Source of the DNA: Scleromitrula shiraiana
Lineage: Eukaryota > Ascomycota > Leotiomycetes > Helotiales > Sclerotiniaceae
Assembly (NCBI GenBank): GCA_028455995.1
Contig: JABELC010000004.1
Coordinates: 248,001 to 312,000 of the forward strand
Direction of reading: 5' to 3'
Length of the DNA stretch: 64,000 nucleotides
Part shown: positions 58,758 through 64,000 of the stretch, one piece after another
Position numbering within the stretch: position 1 is the first letter of the stretch
Layout of the letters: each line of letters starts with the position of its first letter
Translations under genes and position numbers: made by a program
The notes under the pieces: generated by a model
Told to the model about the DNA's origin: nothing
Database searches by the model: none
What the model saw: only the letters and a program-made list of their open reading frames with translations

Positions 58758-60840
58758 ATCACCCACGGGATATAAAAAGTCGAATCAACATGCATCCATC
58801 TGCAAAACACCTCCCGTCAATCCCAGGTCCATATCCAAATCCATATCCAAAAAATCCAAGTAAAGTAAAGCAAAACACCTTCATCTTCCTACTTTTACTC
58901 TCTAGGAATTATGTAGTTCCAAATTCCATACTTACACTACCTCGCCGCCCTGTCCTGCCTACAATGTACATGTAACCTAAAAGCCATATGCATGTGCATG
59001 TATGTGCATGTATATCATGTAGGTACAAGTACAAATCTTGACCCTCGCATATCCAACGGTTGGAGAAACCAAACCGAGCCAAGCCAAGCCGAACCAAGCC
59101 GAACCAAGCCAAATCGTTAAAAAATGTTTACAGGGGATGGATGGATGGGGGTGGGAAGGGGGGGTTTTTTTTGACCACGAGACCTAGGGTTTGGTATGGA
59201 CATGTATGGACATGTATGGTGATGGTATGGTATGGTATGGTGATGGTGATGGTGATGGGAATTTGGAAGCAGGCGCCTATGGTATGTATGTATGGAATAG
59301 GATGGGATGGATGGGATGGATGGATGGATGCAAATAAGGTACGATATTGAGGTGGCAGATATATACGTACATACATACATATATATATATATATACATAC
59401 AAGTTGGCGCAGTAGAAAGACAGACAGGGCAAAGCAAAGCAAAGCAAAGCAAAGCAGAGCCGAACAGGGCGAAGTTGTGTAATGTATACTATACTATACT
59501 ATACTATGCGCGCAATAGATTGATTCAATGGATATGAATAGAATGCGCGCAATGCGCAATTAACATCTCATCTCATCTCATCTAATCTCATCTCTGTTGG
59601 TATTTCATAAGGTGCGTGTAGTATGAATGGATGGAGATACCATATCGCTTTTGTGCTGTGCTGTGCTGTGCTGTGCTGTGTGTTGTGTTGTGTGATGTGG
59701 TGTGACTGATTATTGGGGGCGGGGCAATAAAAAAAAATCTCGAGAGGGGTTGCTTACTTGCTTGCTTACTTGCTTTTTTGCCTGCTTACTTACTTGCTTT
59801 CTTGTCTGCTTGCAAGGCACAAGACAAATACCCCCAACTATTCTATTCTCACCGCTCAAATATCCATTCCATTCCTTCCAATCACATAAAACTGATATTG
59901 GCACCATGAGTGAGTCCTGTGATAACATACATACATCCCATCCCCACAATGTGATGGGTGAGAAGGATGGAAGGATGGAAGGATGGAAGGATGAAAGGAT
60001 GGATACTCGCGAACAGATTTATTTATTAAATAAATAAATAAATAACCTTAACAGCACAGCATCCATCACACCCACCCCATCTTTCACAATAACCATCTTG
60101 GCGCCCTCCTCATCCGTTACCGGTGACCGTTACACTAGAGTAGAGTAGAATAGAGTAGAGTAGCCCTGCCCTGGAGGAAGGTCATCCAAATACGAAGATA
60201 TACGACTACCACGTCCATTTTCCACTTTCCATTTTCCATCCATTCTAATCGCTACATTCAGTACATTCTGTTCTCGGGAACTCAAGTTTCTTAGAAATAC
60301 TTGCTTGCTTGCTTGCTTTTGCTTTCTTATTAGAACTACCATATACCGACTCCTCCACGTGCGCTTTTCGTTTCAATAATCCTACTCTATATATCACATC
60401 TATCACATCTAGGCATCCATTATTGATTGATTGATGGATTGATTAACTATAATGGCCGATGACGTACAAAGGAATTGTTGTTTATCCTATCCTATCCTAT
60501 CCTATCCTATCCTATCCTATCCTATCCTATCCTATCCTATCTCATACTTACTACTGCTACTGTATATCGTGTGAGGGTGGGAATGGAGCGAACGCCGATG
60601 ATATATATAGTATGGTGATAAGATCATGTACTGTATCTGTAAGTATACCTAGATAGTACCCACACCACCTACCTGCACTGTACCCCTCATCACACGCACG
60701 CAGTACAGCACTCTATACGCCATCGTCCCCAAAATTCAAATTCCAGGTATATCTTTATTCTTCTCGATACAATATTTATTTATTTATTCATTCATTCATC
60801 CATTCACATGTTTACTTCACCTACTTACTCCAATCAATCT
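58119..60840. repeat. repeat-rich intergenic region
   Basis: No gene is supported. Repeats include GGTTT near 58543-58575, GCTATT at about 58647-58672, CTAT at about 58724-58756, AAGCC words near 59075-59110, GGTAT and GGTGAT at about 59218-59258, AAAGC at about 59430-59455, ATACT near 59485-59505, CATCT at about 59566-59593, GTGCT at about 59654-59680, TTGC words at about 59747-59815, GGAAGGAT at about 59966-60000, TAGAG at about 60134-60162 and an ATCCT array at 60485-60540 (about 11 copies). Confidence 0.7.
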
Positions 60841-61814
60841 TCAATCCCCAATCTCGTCATAAGGCAAAAAACCCCAGCCAATCCAATCATCTATCTCATC
60901 AAAATAACCCGCAAAGTCTGAATATTCAGCCCATGTGCGCAAATCCCTGTTTGTTTGGACAACCCGAGATATCTTGCTGCTTTACGTATATAGACAGACA
61001 GCCAAGATAGGTCAAGTCAGGTCAGGTCAGGTACAAAAAGGTACAATGACAGGCGAGACAGGTACAGAAGTAACCTTCTCGGGGATGGATGGCTTACATA
61101 CATAGATAGACATTGTACGAGCTGATACTGTACAGTGCAGTACGTGCACCTCGGCTCGTTTATACCGTATTGTATCTTTCTCGTGAGGGAAAGGGAAAGG
61201 GAAAGGGGGAATCGATAAATGAAATTGCACCTGGGCAAGTTCAATAAGTAATCATCCATCCCAATCAATACTAGTATTGCTAATATAGCTCGTCGACTAC
61301 TAAAAATATAGTTGATAATCACCACCATTACCCAGAACGAATCCCGTGTATCCGTACGTTCGCTTCCCCCGACCGAATAAACTGAATAAACGAGCGATGT
61401 TTCTTCCTACAAGGAAAAACAGAAAAATATCTCTTTCCCTTCCTCCCGCAAGAGCTGCCTCTCTTCTCTTCAGCTCTCTTTCAACGTACAGCATACATAC
61501 AATATGTACTGTACATGTAAGCAAGGAAGGGCTGAACTAGCTACATAATACCTATGTTTCATCAACAAGTAGTAACGCCCCACCCACCGATCCGTCCGTG
61601 ATCGTCTGTTCTTTTCTAAGACACTGTCACTTGGATCCTCCTTGTACATATGCTCTTCAAGTACTAGTTCTGCAACCTTGAACCATGGAAGGGAATCAGA
61701 TAGCTTGAGTCCTTGTCCTTGGACTGACTGGTGAGATTCAGGTACGAGAAATTTCTTAGGGTGCAATTGTTCGCGACGATGCGAGAATGTTGGCGACGCA
61801 CTGTCTGTGCTGTG
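60841..61814 (-). pseudogene. probable coding remnant or unrecognised gene, minus strand
   Basis: Two segments join in phase through a canonical donor and acceptor. The upstream segment, 61814-61588, reads HSTDSASPTFSHRREQL..., KLSDSLPWFKVAELVLEEH and ...EKNRRSRTDR. The downstream segment, 60976-60841, reads KISRVVQTNRDLRTWAEY and SDFAGYFDEIDDWIGWGF and ends LPYDEIGD with a stop. The intron would be about 610 bases, long for this genome. Upstream, the same frame continues as DESMLFKTPLQVDIL before an in-frame TAG (61817-61815) and goes back to about 61910. No family is recognised. The amino-acid content (Trp-rich acidic C-terminus) is far more protein-like than surrounding frames. It may be a real gene with a lost start, or a relic at the edge of the AT-rich block. 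Confidence 0.4.
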
Positions 61815-62159
61815 CTACAAAATGTCCACTTGGAGAGGAGTCTTGAAAAGCATGGACTCATCGGATAATGAATGTATGAGGGGCGACGCGACCCTTGATT
61901 TTGATTTAGGTTCAAGACATGGTTAGCATCGGGGATGATCTATCTGATTTCCAATTAAAAATCAAAGTATGAGATACAGTTTTAATTTCCTTCAATCGTC
62001 GTATATCGTAAATCGCAACATGGTATGGTGTGTATTGTGATGATTGGCATTATTATATCCGGGGTCAAGGTTCAAAGCTTCTTTGATAATAATGACATGG
62101 AAGAGCTATCTGTGCTGGCGAGGTCATCCTTTCCCGAAGATTCTGTATATTATTTACTG

Positions 62160-64000
62160 AATCTACACATTACATGGTAATCGCTAAGTATAGGAATGTA
62201 ATGGAACTAAGTATAAATTATATGATTAAAGCAGAAACTATATAGTTGAAGCTAAAATTATAGAATTGTATTATATTTAATATAAACTAATTTAGTCTTT
62301 TTTTATATTGCGATCTTTTATATCTCTATATTTTTTTATTTTTTTTTTATTTTATAATTTTTTTTTTAAATTCAATTTAAGTCTATTCTTAATATAAATA
62401 AAGTATATATTATATAAATATCGATTTTTTGAAATCGATTATTTATATTTTATATAAGTTTTAAAATTTTTGAAGTTATAATTTTGTAAATTTAATATAT
62501 AATGTTTATTTCTATTTGATATTATATTTTAATTTATTTTTTTTTATATAGAATTGTTTATATATATATTAAATTGTTGTATATTATTTATATATTTCAA
62601 AATATATTTTATTATTATTTATTTACATTTTTTTTTTGAAATTATATAATAATTCAAAAATATTATAAATATATTATAAATATAGTATTAGTATAGAATT
62701 GATATAAATTTAATATAATATAAATTAATATTTATTTTAAATAATAATTTCTTTTTTTATTTTTTATTATATTTATTTATCATATTAACAATATAGATAT
62801 AAATGTTATTTGTCTATATTTTGATTATATTTATGATTTATGAATTTTATTAATAGATAATGATAAAAATTAGATTGATTTTGAAATAAATTATTTATAT
62901 ATTGTTTATATAATGATTTTATATTAACTTTAAATTAAAAATATCAATTGTTTTGTCAAAATTGTAAAATTAAATGCAAATCAACTTTATTTTTTTATTT
63001 ATATATATATATAAATATAATTTAAATATATCAAATTTATATTTATATCTAATTCTATTTATATTTTAAATTTATAATTATAATATTAGAAAAAATATAA
63101 AAAAACAAAAAAAAATAATAAAATAAATTTATATTCTTTATATATTTATTATATAATAGATATATTTTTAATATATATTAATTATATATAATTTAAAAAA
63201 GACTTAATAAAAATAATAAATATAATAATATAAACAAGAATTTAATTAACAATTTAATCAATAATCATTAATTAAAATTCAAATTTAAATTATTAAACAA
63301 AATAATATTAAAACTAATATTGTTAAAATCAAAAATAAATTATTTAAGATAGATATTGATAATTTAAGCTTTAAAGATATTTATATAAAAAAATAAATAT
63401 AATTTTTATATATTTATATTATATTATATATATATTTATTTTAAATTTATAATATTTATAAAAATATAATTGATTTATAAATCATAAATAATAAAAAATT
63501 GATTTATAATAGTTTTTAATAATTATTAAAAATTTTAATTACTTTATCAAAACTTTAATTAAAATTTTAATTAAAATTTTGATCAAAACTTTATTCAAAA
63601 TAAGTTAATAATATATGATATAATAATATAAATTCTAATCTAATTAAAAATCGAGATAAAAATGTTTATATTCGTTTTTAAAGAATTATTAAGAGTAATA
63701 ATAAAAAAAAGCTTTTCGAGTATATTAATTCTAAGCTAATTATATACTTATTATATATCGAGTATATTTTAATAATATATTAATAATAAAATAAAAATAT
63801 CTTTATCAAAAATTATATTTATTGTTTTTTTTTTTTTAAATATTTATTTCTTTTTTTTTTAATTAATAATCTATACAAGCTATTAACGCTAATATTAAAG
63901 TTAATATTAATATTGATATTAGTATTAATACTAATATTAATACTAATAATATTATAAATTTATCTATATATATAAATTTTGTTTTTATTTTATATTATTT
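62160..64000. other. AT-rich block (RIP-type isochore edge)
   Basis: From about 62,200 to the end the sequence is almost entirely A and T, with long stretches having no G or C for tens of bases. There is no ORF of 60 codons on any frame. Such blocks in ascomycetes are usually transposons degraded by repeat-induced point mutation, or centromeric or subtelomeric DNA. Degeneration is too advanced to name the parental element. The window ends inside it. Confidence 0.8.

Overview
The window comes from a filamentous ascomycete, most likely a leotiomycete of the Sclerotiniaceae (Botrytis/Sclerotinia type). Reasons: short GT-AG introns with CTAAC-like branch sites, a 1,139-residue fungal phospholipase C, moderate overall GC with a sharply AT-rich end, and lesions that look like repeat-induced point mutation (RIP). 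The order assignment is inference; nothing here was checked against a database.

Layout. 0-2.4 kb: low-complexity DNA with at most a small acidic ORF. 2.4-12.5 kb: an accessory patch. It holds a wrecked short-chain dehydrogenase, two paralogous SAM-methyltransferase pseudogenes, one intact anion:cation-symporter-type MFS transporter and a cytochrome P450 pseudogene, and it looks like a decayed small-molecule gene cluster. 14-18 kb: an F-box-like acidic protein and an unrecognised alanine-capped protein. 18.5-31.1 kb: a compact housekeeping block: TRM140/METTL-type tRNA m3C methyltransferase head-to-head with nine-exon URB2/NPA2, then a DUF1771-Smr protein, a quercetinase-like bicupin, a lipase/esterase-type hydrolase divergent from it, and the Elongator-associated ATPase KTI12. 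31.1-36.6 kb: gene-poor, microsatellite-rich DNA. 36.6-40.3 kb: a C2H2 transcription factor whose exons and flanks share an unusual recurring word. 40.3-43.3 kb: intergenic DNA with a possible gene relic and a 3 x 152 bp tandem repeat carrying one-sided G-to-A divergence. 43.3-48.4 kb: a 14-TM-type MFS exporter divergent from a Zn2Cys6 regulator; the shared promoter holds two exact copies of a CGG-CCG palindrome. 50.9-54.3 kb: phospholipase C. 54.4-60.8 kb: another gene-poor stretch full of 4- and 5-mer repeats and a 12-mer minisatellite. 60.8-61.9 kb: a probable unrecognised coding remnant on the minus strand. 62.2-64 kb: an almost pure A/T block, probably the edge of a RIP-degraded isochore.

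Functionally the window mixes conserved ribosome/tRNA/translation genes (URB2, TRM140, KTI12) and calcium/inositol signalling (PLC1) with fast-evolving accessory genes. Exon joins were derived by hand from splice sites and phase; wherever a complete model is given, the exon lengths sum to a multiple of three. No tRNA, rRNA or CRISPR was seen.
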